From Flavobacteriales bacterium (GTDB lineage: Bacteria; Bacteroidota; Bacteroidia; Flavobacteriales_F; PHOS-HE28): DNA of 64,000 nt. Below are positions 6,815 through 14,899 of the stretch, piece after piece (within the stretch, counting starts at the first letter, position 1; the number at the start of each line of letters is the position of its first letter). Below the pieces are notes generated by a model. The model was not told the origin of the DNA and did no database searches. It saw only the letters and a program-made list of their open reading frames with translations. The position numbers were made by a program, and so were the translations under genes. The stretch is taken from assembly GCA_020635725.1 (NCBI GenBank), contig JACJZF010000013.1, positions 6,962 to 70,961 of the forward strand, given 5' to 3'.

Positions 6815-8230
6815 ATGGCCAATGAAAGAATCCTCGTCCTCGATGACGACCAGGACCTGTGCATGCTCCTCTCGCGCCTGCTGAAGAAGGAAGGCTATGA
6901 CGTGGTGGTGGCGAGCCGCGGATCCGTGGCGAAGGAGATGATCGGCAAGCAGCGCTTCGACCTGGTGCTATGCGACCATCGCCTGCCGGACACCGACGCC
7001 CCCGCGATGCTGGAGCACATCCGGAGCAATTCCCCGGACACGCAGGTGATCATCATCACGGGTTACTCCGAGGTGCGCATGGCGGTGGAGCTGATGCGCA
7101 AAGGCGCCTTCGACTACATCGGCAAGCCCTTGTACCCGGAAGAGCTGCTCATGCGCGTGCAGGACGCACTGAATGCCGGGAGTGTTCCAGGGGTGCCTCA
7201 GGGAAAGCAAGCCGCCGCGCGGTCGAAGTCGACGGCGATTGCCTCAAGCAGCAATGGCTATGTGGAGGGCTCCGGACCAGCGGCGCAGCAGATCGCCAAG
7301 CACATCGCCTTGGTGGCGCCGACGGACATGTCGGTGCTGATCACCGGAGAAACAGGAACGGGCAAGGAATTCGTGGCGAAACGGATACACGAGCAGAGCG
7401 ACAGGTCCCAGGCCCCATTCGTGGCGGTCGATTGCGGCGCCTTGCCGAAGGACCTTGCTGGCAGCGAGCTCTTCGGCCATGTGAAGGGCGCGTTCACCGG
7501 GGCGGTGGCCGATCGCGCAGGGAGCTTCGAGCAAGCCGATGGCGGCACCCTCTTCCTCGATGAGGTGGGCAATCTGAGCTATGACAACCAGATCAAACTG
7601 CTTCGCGTGCTGCAGGAGCGGCGATTCAAACGGATCGGCGGCACCAAGGACATCGAAGTGGACGTGCGGATCCTCGCGGCCACCAACGAGGACCTTTCGA
7701 AGGCCGTTGCCGAAGGCCGCTTCAGGGAAGACCTGCTGCACCGCGTTCAGGAATTCACGATACACCTGCTGCCGCTGCGGGAACGCAAGGAAGACATCCC
7801 GCGTTTCGCGGACCATTTCGTCCACCTGGCCAATCAGCGGCTCGGCCGCGATGTAGCGGGATTCGACGAGAGCGCCCTGAGGCACATCGTGGATTATAGC
7901 TGGAGCGGCAACCTGCGCGAGCTGGGCAACGTGGTGAAACGGGCCGTCCTGCTCAGCACCGGTCCGCGCATCAGCAGCGACTGCCTGCCCAGCAATGTGC
8001 TGAGCGGAGCGGCCTTCAAGGACCAGGCTCCGCCTGCGGTGCACGGTGACCATGCCGCTCAAGTTCCGGCGGAACTCGGGCTGCGCGGCGCGGCGCAGCA
8101 GGCCGAGAAGGAGATGATCCTCAAAGCGCTCGAGCAGAACGGCTTCAACCGATCGCGCACGGCAGCGGCGTTGAACATCGACCGCAAGACGCTGTACAAT
8201 AAGCTCAAGTCATTCGGGCTGGACCTGTGA
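6815..8230 (+). CDS. NtrC-family sigma54-dependent response regulator (471 aa)
   Basis: A three-domain activator. The receiver (1-120) has DDD at 10-12, phospho-acceptor Asp54 and Lys104. The AAA+ domain (about 150-390) has Walker A GETGTGKE (178-185), the sigma54-contacting GAFTGA loop (225-230) and Walker B GGTLFLDE (243-250). The C-terminal Fis-type helix-turn-helix spans about 430-471 (LEQNGFNRSRTAAALNIDRKTLYNKLK). It uses ATP hydrolysis to open sigma54 promoters. The intact GAFTGA means it should be a true activator. The kinase follows after 13 bp. Confidence 0.95.
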   Translation: MANERILVLDDDQDLCMLLSRLLKKEGYDVVVASRGSVAKEMIGKQRFDLVLCDHRLPDTDAPAMLEHIRSNSPDTQVIIITGYSEVRMAVELMRKGAFDYIGKPLYPEELLMRVQDALNAGSVPGVPQGKQAAARSKSTAIASSSNGYVEGSGPAAQQIAKHIALVAPTDMSVLITGETGTGKEFVAKRIHEQSDRSQAPFVAVDCGALPKDLAGSELFGHVKGAFTGAVADRAGSFEQADGGTLFLDEVGNLSYDNQIKLLRVLQERRFKRIGGTKDIEVDVRILAATNEDLSKAVAEGRFREDLLHRVQEFTIHLLPLRERKEDIPRFADHFVHLANQRLGRDVAGFDESALRHIVDYSWSGNLRELGNVVKRAVLLSTGPRISSDCLPSNVLSGAAFKDQAPPAVHGDHAAQVPAELGLRGAAQQAEKEMILKALEQNGFNRSRTAAALNIDRKTLYNKLKSFGLDL

Positions 8231-8243
8231 AGCACCGCGCCTC

Positions 8244-10010
8244 GTGAAATCCAGCAGCCGGAACACGTTCCTGGAACGCCGTCTCACGAACTACGTGTTC
8301 GCCGGAACGGTCGTGCTGGTGCTCTTCCTGCTGTACGCCACCTTCAACAACATCCAGCAGTACCGCGAGGGCGTGGAGGAAGCACGGCGGCTGAATCGGC
8401 TGAAGATCTCGGTTGACGGCATCATGAGCAGCCTGCGCGATGCCGAGAGCGGCCTGCGCGGGTTCCTGCTCACGCACGACGAGGTGTACCTGGAACCCTA
8501 CCGCTCAGCGATGCCGATCTACATCCGCTCGAAGCTGGATGCGGTGAACAACGTGTCGCCTGCGGAGCGGGCAGACCTGGATTCGCTCTCCTGGGTGGCC
8601 GACGAGCTGCGCGAGCGATGGGCGCTGCGGCTCGCCCTTCTTGATCAGGGAAGGGAAGTCCAGCTGAGCCAGGAACAGATGCTGGACGACAAGCAGCTCA
8701 TGGACCGCGCCCGCACCGCATACCGGCTGTTCAACGAGCGGCTCATTGACCGGCGCGAGCACGTTCACCGCAGTGAGAGCGAGACCACCTGGAAGGCGCC
8801 GCAGATGATCGTGATCGTCTCCGCCATCGCCCTGCTCGCGCTCGGCAGCCTGTTCTGGCGCCTCTCGACCGCGCTGATGAACAGCGAGCGCGCGTGGGAA
8901 ACAGCCGAGGACAAGAACGAAGAGCTCGAGAACGCGCTGGACCGGTTGAACCATTTGCGTATGGAGCTCAAGAGCGTGCTCGATGCGTCGCCGAATGCCG
9001 TGATGACCCTGGAGAGCATCCGCGACGGCCAGGACCGCATCGTCGACTTCACCTTCAAGACCGCCAACGCCATGGCGATTGAGATGATGGGGCAGGGAGA
9101 GCTCGTGGGCAAACGCCTGCTCCAAGCCATGCCGGAGAAGCTCGGCCTGGGCTACTTCGCGGAGTACATTGATGTGGTGGAGACGGGAATCGACCTGAAG
9201 CGCGAAGTGATCCGCGAGTTCCAAGGTTCCGAAGCCTGGTTCCGCAAGCATGCGGTGCGCACGGATGACGGCTTCCTGGTGACCTTCACCGATATCACCG
9301 AGCAGAAGCGGAGCGAACAGGTGCGCACCGAGGGCGATAAGCTGGCGCTCACGAGCCAGATCACCCGCACCGTGGCGCACGAGGTCCGGAATCCGCTCAC
9401 CAATATCCATCTGGCGGTGGAGCAGCTGCAGGAGGAGCTTCCTGAGGTGACCACGGACATCGAATCCTACTTCCGCATCATCGACCGCAACCTCCATCGC
9501 ATCAGCGATCTGGTGAAGGGCATGCTGGAATCCACCCGCCGCCGGGAGATCCATGCGGAGGCCTGGGCCATGGCGGATCTCGTGGATGGCGTGATCAGCC
9601 ACGTGGCCGACCGCATCGAACTGAAGGAGATGCGCGTGGAGAACGCGATAGAACCCGACCTGCCGCCCGTGATGGTGGACAAGGACCTGATGATCCTGGC
9701 GATCACCAACATCGCCGTGAACGCGATCGAGGCGATGGAGCCGGAGAAAGGCGTGCTACGCTTCCATACCGCCAGGAAAGGCGATACGCTATCGCTGCTG
9801 ATCAGCGACAACGGGCGCGGAATGGCAGAGGATGGCCTACGCAAGATCTTCCTGCCGTTCTACAGCGGTCGACCCGGAGGCCTGGGTCTGGGACTGACCG
9901 CGACTCGGAGCATCCTGCTCAGCCACGGCATTCGCATGGATGTGACCAGCGCCCTGGGTCAAGGCACCACGTTCGAGCTTCAATTCCCGGTCCGCAGCAG
10001 CTGGGCGTGA
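8244..10010 (+). CDS. Sensor histidine kinase, CHASE3-PAS-HisKA-HATPase (588 aa)
   Basis: Begins with GTG. The first membrane helix is at about 17-35 and the second at about 185-207. They enclose a helical CHASE3-type sensor (about 40-180) with the typical SLRDAESGLRGFLLT motif. A PAS domain (about 240-350) ends in FLVTFTDITEQKR. The HisKA dimerisation helix has the phospho-accepting His379 in VAHEVRNPL. The HATPase domain has the N-box NIAVNAIEAM (Asn493), G1 SDNGRGM and G2 GGLGLGL. CHASE3 sensors are extracytoplasmic; the ligand is unknown. It is the likely partner of the receiver and NtrC-type regulator immediately upstream. Confidence 0.94.
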   Translation: MKSSSRNTFLERRLTNYVFAGTVVLVLFLLYATFNNIQQYREGVEEARRLNRLKISVDGIMSSLRDAESGLRGFLLTHDEVYLEPYRSAMPIYIRSKLDAVNNVSPAERADLDSLSWVADELRERWALRLALLDQGREVQLSQEQMLDDKQLMDRARTAYRLFNERLIDRREHVHRSESETTWKAPQMIVIVSAIALLALGSLFWRLSTALMNSERAWETAEDKNEELENALDRLNHLRMELKSVLDASPNAVMTLESIRDGQDRIVDFTFKTANAMAIEMMGQGELVGKRLLQAMPEKLGLGYFAEYIDVVETGIDLKREVIREFQGSEAWFRKHAVRTDDGFLVTFTDITEQKRSEQVRTEGDKLALTSQITRTVAHEVRNPLTNIHLAVEQLQEELPEVTTDIESYFRIIDRNLHRISDLVKGMLESTRRREIHAEAWAMADLVDGVISHVADRIELKEMRVENAIEPDLPPVMVDKDLMILAITNIAVNAIEAMEPEKGVLRFHTARKGDTLSLLISDNGRGMAEDGLRKIFLPFYSGRPGGLGLGLTATRSILLSHGIRMDVTSALGQGTTFELQFPVRSSWA

Positions 10011-10117
10011 GGCACCTGTGGGGCAAGGGCTCCCCGTTCCACCCCCGTGGCGCAGCCATTCCGTGCCTGAGCAGGAACGGCATGAAGCGTGAACCAATGG
10101 CAGCACAAACACACGCC

Positions 10118-10282
10118 ATGAACAGCTTGATCAATCTCCTCATCGTTCTCCTCATCGTGGGCTGGCTCGTCGGATTCATCGGCTTCCATGCGATGGTCGG
10201 CAACCTCATCCATATCCTGTTGATCGTGGCGGTGATCGCCATCGTCTTCCGGCTGATCTCCGACCGGAAATCGGACCTCTAG
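10118..10282 (+). CDS. Lmo0937/DUF5670-like small membrane protein (54 aa)
   Basis: Two adjacent hydrophobic helices (NLLIVLLIVGWLVGFIGF and LIHILLIVAVIAIVFRLI) separated by HAMVGN, with a short charged tail SDRKSDL. This matches the Lmo0937-type family of tiny membrane proteins, which often occur beside stress genes. ATG 10118 was chosen because it is preceded by an A/C-rich leader and gives the usual family length. Function unknown. Confidence 0.82.
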   Translation: MNSLINLLIVLLIVGWLVGFIGFHAMVGNLIHILLIVAVIAIVFRLISDRKSDL

Positions 10283-10294
10283 GCAACGCCTCGC

Positions 10295-11872
10295 ATGCTG
10301 CCCGGGAAGCGCAAGCCATTGCAGGCGATCCTCATCATCGCATGCGTACTGTGCGCATCCCTCCTGCTGCTCGACACGATCGTGCACCGAGAAGCACGGC
10401 GCAGGCTGGAACGCTACGTCCATGACCAGGGCCTGCGACTCGCTCCTGGGTACGATTTGACGTTGAACCTTTTTCGCGGCCGTGCTTGCATCGCCTCAGC
10501 GCGCCTCCTGCCCATCGTCTCTTCGAAGCGGCATCCACTCGAGCTGCACGGCCGGGTTGATACGGTGCTGGTCAATGGCTTTTCCCTTCTCGGGTACTTG
10601 CGAACCGGCGAACTGCATGCACACGAACTCAACTTGGTTGCAGATAGCCTCGAAGGACGATTCTTCACACCGGCGCACCAGGCAGCCCGGAAGCGCGAGG
10701 ATCCGCCGCTGATCGCCATCGACGACGTGCGGGTGCGTCTTCGTAGAACGAATTGGTCACGCTCGGATTCGGATACGACCGAGGTCAGCTTGAACGAGCT
10801 CGCGCTGCGAGTCAAGAACTGGCGATTCGGCGCCGATAACAGCCTGACCTCGACGATGGAGGAGTCCCATCTTGAGCTCGATGACCTTCAACTCAGGCAT
10901 GGCGACGCGATGCGCCTGCGCGTAGCCGACACGCGATATGACCAAACCGCGGGCGTATTCGAGCTACGGAGCGTATTCGCTGGGCCTGTTGCTGATTCGG
11001 TGCGCGCGTTGGCATCGCGAGAGCCCTTGGAGAAGGATGTTATCAGCGCGCAAGTGGACACGATCCGCATCTGCGGCCTCGACCTCAACGGACTGCTCGA
11101 ACAATCGGCGCTCCGATGCGACTCGGTCGTCGTTCGCGGCGGCACGGTGCACGTGGCCCGCGACAAGACGCTGCCAGACCCGGCTTGGCGCCATCGTCCC
11201 CTGCCTTCGGTATTCCTGCGTACGTTGAACGGCACTCGGTGGGGATCGCTGATCACGCATCGGTTGGATGTGACCTATTGGGAGCGCAGCCGCCCCGATG
11301 CCGACTATGCCCGCATCCCGTTCACGGGCATCCAGGCATCCATCATCGACCATGGCGCCCTGGCAGCGGCACCGGCGTATGTGACGCTCGATGCCAGTGC
11401 CATCGCCTTCGAGGGCACGCCTGTTCGATTGCGCGTGGTAATTGACCACCGCGCCACGGACGAAGCGATGCATGTGAGCGCTCACGTGGGCGCGCTTCCG
11501 CTCAGTGATCTTCAACAAGCGACTGGCAATCTCATGGGCGTTGAGGCCCAGCGCGGCGCCATGGACACCATGGTGCTGCACATGCGCGTGAACGACCGCG
11601 CCGGCCGTGGCCACATCTGGGTGGCATACTCAGATGTGAAGCTGCGCGCGCGCAGCCGGAAGGAGAAGAGCCCATTAAGCGATATCGCCAGCACGGTGCT
11701 CAATGCCATCATCGTGTCGAATCGGAACGAAGGCCGCGACAAGCTGGGGTGGGTATCCTTCGACTATGAGCGGCGCCGCGACCGTGGGTTCTTCAATGCC
11801 CTGTGGCTAGGCATGCGATCGGGGCTGACCGAGGCCATGCTCCCACGCTTCTTGCAACTTGCTGCTTCGTAA
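10295..11872 (+). CDS. Large membrane-anchored periplasmic protein, AsmA-like (525 aa)
   Basis: A signal-anchor helix (about 10-27, ILIIACVLCASLLLLDTIV) is followed by about 490 residues of predicted beta-rich periplasmic sequence. The N-terminal part has the YVHDQGLRLAPGYDLTLNLFRGRACIASARLL pattern, recalling the first repeat of AsmA/DUF748 proteins. The C-terminal part has LSDIASTVLNAIIVSNRNEGRDKLGWVSFDYERRRDRGFFN, similar in position to the conserved end of AsmA-like proteins. It ends 15 bp from the convergent gene at 11888. I infer an envelope-maintenance role by analogy with the gene at 4977-6059; the family assignment is tentative. Confidence 0.7.
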   Translation: MLPGKRKPLQAILIIACVLCASLLLLDTIVHREARRRLERYVHDQGLRLAPGYDLTLNLFRGRACIASARLLPIVSSKRHPLELHGRVDTVLVNGFSLLGYLRTGELHAHELNLVADSLEGRFFTPAHQAARKREDPPLIAIDDVRVRLRRTNWSRSDSDTTEVSLNELALRVKNWRFGADNSLTSTMEESHLELDDLQLRHGDAMRLRVADTRYDQTAGVFELRSVFAGPVADSVRALASREPLEKDVISAQVDTIRICGLDLNGLLEQSALRCDSVVVRGGTVHVARDKTLPDPAWRHRPLPSVFLRTLNGTRWGSLITHRLDVTYWERSRPDADYARIPFTGIQASIIDHGALAAAPAYVTLDASAIAFEGTPVRLRVVIDHRATDEAMHVSAHVGALPLSDLQQATGNLMGVEAQRGAMDTMVLHMRVNDRAGRGHIWVAYSDVKLRARSRKEKSPLSDIASTVLNAIIVSNRNEGRDKLGWVSFDYERRRDRGFFNALWLGMRSGLTEAMLPRFLQLAAS

Positions 11873-11887
11873 CCCGATGCAGCGAGA

Positions 11888-12334
11888 TCACGCCGCTTCA
11901 TCGACTTCTTGATCCTCTTCCTTGGCCTTGCTCGTGAAGCGCCGGAAGAGCATCAAGGCGGCACCGGCAACGGCCATGATGATGTCGATGCGACGACGCT
12001 TGCGCGCGCGGGCCACGCCATTGGTCAAGAGATGCATGACTCCCTTCACCAGAAGGTTGCGTCCGGAGCCCGGCCCGAGGAATGATTCGAGCACGCTGAA
12101 CGCTGTGGTTAGCCAGGCCTCCATGCCGCCATGGGGTGCCTGGCGCAAGCGACGCACAGGGGCCCAGGCACCGATCAGGCCGGATACCGCGGATCCGATC
12201 AATTCGCTTCGGACCTCGGCATCCCCGAGCATTTCCATGCGCGTGCTGATGCGCTGAGCCGTCGCGTCGCGGCTGATGCGCAGCGTGGCCAGCTCAGCTT
12301 GAAAGACCTTGAGATCGGTGATTCTATTCTCCAT
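11888..12334 (-). CDS. Membrane-associated protein of unknown function (148 aa)
   Basis: No recognised family. The N-terminus (1-45) is a charged helix. The middle has two moderately hydrophobic stretches (ELIGSAVSGLIGAW and WLTTAFSVLESFLG). A short membrane helix, IIMAVAGAALMLFRRF, sits near residues 116-132, after the basic KRRR. The tail is acidic (KEEDQEVDEAA). The chosen ATG (12334) overlaps the last 11 bp of the upstream Holin-X-like gene, so the two are coupled. An alternative ATG lies 12 bp further upstream. Confidence 0.72.
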   Translation of the reverse strand: MENRITDLKVFQAELATLRISRDATAQRISTRMEMLGDAEVRSELIGSAVSGLIGAWAPVRRLRQAPHGGMEAWLTTAFSVLESFLGPGSGRNLLVKGVMHLLTNGVARARKRRRIDIIMAVAGAALMLFRRFTSKAKEEDQEVDEAA

Positions 12335-12731
12335 GCAAGAGATCATTGAGGCGTGCTACCATGAAGCGGTCCCGTGCACCGGCGCGCCACCACAGCATGA
12401 AGCCGATGAGGAGAATCGCGTAGACCAGCGCCACCGCACCGAAACCGAGAACGTCGGATTCGAGTAGCGCGCTCAGATACCAAGCGAGCGCGAGTGAAAG
12501 GAACAGCGCCACGCCGGCTCCGAACAGGACCAGCGCTCCTTTGAACAGCGCGCCGGCAAGCATCTGCGCGGCTTTGTACGACGCATCGAGCTTCACCAGC
12601 CTGACCTGCTGTTGGACATAGGTGCGGATATCCGATGCCATCCCTTGAGAGAACTCGGCGAAGTCGGATCCGAGCGCGCCGGTGCGTTCATCGTCCGCTT
12701 CGGAATGCTGCGCGCCTTGATGTGATTTCAT
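12324..12731 (-). CDS. Phage-holin-superfamily (Holin-X, PF07332-like) membrane protein (135 aa)
   Basis: A charged N-terminal helix with the typical TYVQQQVRLVKLDASYKAA segment (about 37-55) is followed by two membrane helices: FKGALVLFGAGVALFLSLALAWYL at about 63-86 and GFGAVALVYAILLIGFMLWW at about 95-114. This is the layout of the Actinobacterial Holin-X family. In non-phage settings it is a stress-associated membrane protein, and there are no phage genes here. ATG 12731 was chosen because upstream in-frame sequence is not family-like. Confidence 0.8.
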   Translation of the reverse strand: MKSHQGAQHSEADDERTGALGSDFAEFSQGMASDIRTYVQQQVRLVKLDASYKAAQMLAGALFKGALVLFGAGVALFLSLALAWYLSALLESDVLGFGAVALVYAILLIGFMLWWRAGARDRFMVARLNDLLHGE

Positions 12732-13009
12732 GCTGTGCGGTTCGGTCACGGCTGCTTCGACCAACAATGCTGCCAGCCGCGCGCTCGTGCGGTGGTGCGC
12801 GATTCCACGGTGCGCAGCCCGCCACGTGGGGAACGAACTGCCCGCCATGGGGTCAGTGCTTCCTCAGCGCAAGCGTGGAATGAGGAACCCGTCAACAGCG
12901 ATTTCGTGCGCGATACCCCCGTTCTCCGATGCGCCAGCACCTGATCCGGACTCATCCGCGCAGCTGGTCCCGTTCTTGTCCGACCGCTGGCACAACAACA
13001 TCACCTACC

Positions 13010-13468
13010 ATGAGAACCATCGCTCTTGCCACTGCATCGCTCTTCAGCCTATCGCTCCTGCTCGCCGCGTGCGGGGAGAAACACCCCAGTGAATCCGACA
13101 AGCTCGAATCGAAAGTCGATGCTGCCATGGACGACCTCCGCAAAGGCAAGGAGGAAGCAAGCGCCGAACTCCGTGAGCTGCGCGAGGACCTCGCCGTGGA
13201 GCAAGCCAAGGCCGAGGAGCGCCTGAAGGACCCGAAGCTCACCGCCGAGCAGCGCAGCGAATGGGAGGCCTTCAAGGACGATGTTGACCAGCAGATCCAG
13301 CGGATCGACCGCCAGTTGGACGATGTGAACGCCGCCACCGCGGAGACCTGGAATGACGTGAAGTCCGCGACGAAGAAGGCGGTTGATGAAACCGGCGACT
13401 GGTTCAAGCGCCAAGCCGAGAAGATCGACCGCAAGACGGACGCCGACGCCGATCACGACGGGCACTAG
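13010..13468 (+). CDS. Coiled-coil stress-type lipoprotein (152 aa)
   Basis: A lipoprotein signal with lipobox LAAC (Cys21) is followed by a highly charged, almost entirely helical body (about 30-140) rich in E, K, D and A, and a short Asp/His tail (DADADHDGH). The composition resembles the sll1863-like family of stress-response coiled-coil proteins, but I am not certain of the family. ATG 13010 gives the signal peptide directly after an A/C-rich leader (ACAACAACATCACCTACC). A likely terminator follows. Confidence 0.8.
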   Translation: MRTIALATASLFSLSLLLAACGEKHPSESDKLESKVDAAMDDLRKGKEEASAELRELREDLAVEQAKAEERLKDPKLTAEQRSEWEAFKDDVDQQIQRIDRQLDDVNAATAETWNDVKSATKKAVDETGDWFKRQAEKIDRKTDADADHDGH

Positions 13469-13505
13469 CTGACACCACCCCCTGCACGGCGCGGGGTTCG
13501 AGGAG

Positions 13506-13540
13506 CGGGTCGCTTGCGGGAGCAGGCGGCCCGTTCTTCT
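13506..13540 (+). terminator. Probable terminator after the stress lipoprotein
   Basis: An 8-bp stem (CGGGTCGC / GCGGCCCG, one G-T pair) has a 12-nt loop and is followed by TTCTTCT. Confidence 0.5.
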
Positions 13541-13577
13541 GGGCCACAGGCGCACTGGGCGGGGCCCGTCGGCGTTC

Positions 13578-13585
13578 TACCTTCG
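13578..13585 (+). promoter_or_regulatory. -7 promoter element (TACCTTCG) of rmuC, probably leaderless
   Basis: Matches TAnnTTTG with one T to C change. It ends 6 nt before the rmuC ATG, so transcription would start at or next to the start codon. No clear TTG lies at -33. Confidence 0.5.
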
Positions 13586-13591
13586 TGACCC

Positions 13592-14899
13592 ATGCCGCTC
13601 AGCGCGTTCCTCATCGGCCTGCTCTCGGGCATCCTGCTCTGCGCCGCAGCCGCTGCTTGGTGGTGGCACGCACGATCGATGAAGGCGCTGCAGCCCTTGC
13701 AAGAGCAGCACGCACGCGAACGTGCCGAACTGACCGCGCGATTGCAGAGAGCGGAGGAAGAGACCGGACAGGCGCGGGCCAACGTCGTCACCCTGAACCG
13801 TTCCCTCGCGGCGGAAGAAGAGCGATCACGCGCCTTGGAGAACCGCCTGCAGGAGCAAAAAGCCGAGCTCGAGCAGTTGCAGGCGCGCATGACCACGGAA
13901 TTCGAGAACATCGCGAACAGGCTGCTCAGCGAACGAGGCAAGGCCTTGAACGAGCAGCAGCAGGAACGCCTGGGCAGCATCCTGAAGCCGCTGCAGGAAC
14001 GCATCCGGGACTTCGAGGAGAAAGTGCAGAAAGCCTATGAGGAGGAAGGGCGCCAGCGGTTCGCCCTGAAGAGCGAGGTGATGAGATTGGTGGAGCAGAA
14101 CCAGCGGTTGAGCCAGGAGGCCAACGACCTCACGCGCGCGCTGAAGGGCGATGCGCAGGCGCAAGGCGCATGGGGTGAGATGATCCTGGAGCGCGTGCTG
14201 GAATCATCGGGTCTGGTACGTGGCCAGGAATACACCATGCAGGAGAGCACCACGCTGGCCGATGGCTCCCGCCTGCGACCCGATGCGGTGGTGATGCTTC
14301 CGGAGGACAAGCATCTGATCATCGACAGCAAGGTGAGCCTGGTCCACTATGAGCGCTTCGCCGCCACCACGGATGAAGCGGAGCGCGAACGGCTGTTGCG
14401 CCTGCATGTGGAGAGCCTCAGGGCCCATGCGAAGGGACTGTCCGACAAGGATTACAACCAGCTCTACGGCGTGCGCAGCGTCGATTTCGTGCTGATGTTC
14501 GTGCCCGTGGAACCCGCTTTCCTCCTGGCCTTGCGCGAGCGGCCGGAGATCTTCCAGGAGGCCTACGACCGGCAGGTGGTGATGGTGACGCACAGCACCT
14601 TGATGGCCACCCTGCGCACCGTGCATGGCATCTGGAAGAACGAGCGCATCGCGCGGAACCACCTGGAGATCGCCGAGCGCGCGGGATCGCTCTACGAGAA
14701 GTTCGTGGGGTTCACCGAGGACCTGGGCCGCATCGGCAAGCATGTGATCGATGCGAAGGAGAGTTACGAGAAGGCGCTCGGCAAGCTCAGTGAGGGCCCG
14801 GGCAATCTCGTGCGCCAGGTGGAGATGCTGAAGAAGCTGGGAGCGAAGACCAACAAGGGCATCAACGAGAAGCTGCTGGCCCGCTCAACCGAGGAATGA
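13592..14899 (+). CDS. rmuC: RmuC-family DNA recombination protein (435 aa)
   Basis: RmuC proteins limit recombination at inverted repeats in E. coli and carry a restriction-endonuclease-like fold. Here an N-terminal membrane helix (5-25) is followed by a long coiled coil (about 30-165) and the conserved RmuC domain (about 170-390). The domain contains GAWGEMILERVLESSGL, RPDAVVMLPEDKHLIIDSKV (the acidic/Lys residues typical of the nuclease core) and YGVRSVDFVLMFVPVE. Length is normal for the family. The stop overlaps the next ATG by four bases (ATGA). Confidence 0.95.
   Translation: MPLSAFLIGLLSGILLCAAAAAWWWHARSMKALQPLQEQHARERAELTARLQRAEEETGQARANVVTLNRSLAAEEERSRALENRLQEQKAELEQLQARMTTEFENIANRLLSERGKALNEQQQERLGSILKPLQERIRDFEEKVQKAYEEEGRQRFALKSEVMRLVEQNQRLSQEANDLTRALKGDAQAQGAWGEMILERVLESSGLVRGQEYTMQESTTLADGSRLRPDAVVMLPEDKHLIIDSKVSLVHYERFAATTDEAERERLLRLHVESLRAHAKGLSDKDYNQLYGVRSVDFVLMFVPVEPAFLLALRERPEIFQEAYDRQVVMVTHSTLMATLRTVHGIWKNERIARNHLEIAERAGSLYEKFVGFTEDLGRIGKHVIDAKESYEKALGKLSEGPGNLVRQVEMLKKLGAKTNKGINEKLLARSTEE

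Noticed and set aside
12324..12731. Prophage remnant suggested by the Holin-X family name
   Set aside because: No endolysin, integrase or structural phage gene nearby; this family is widely chromosomal and stress-linked.
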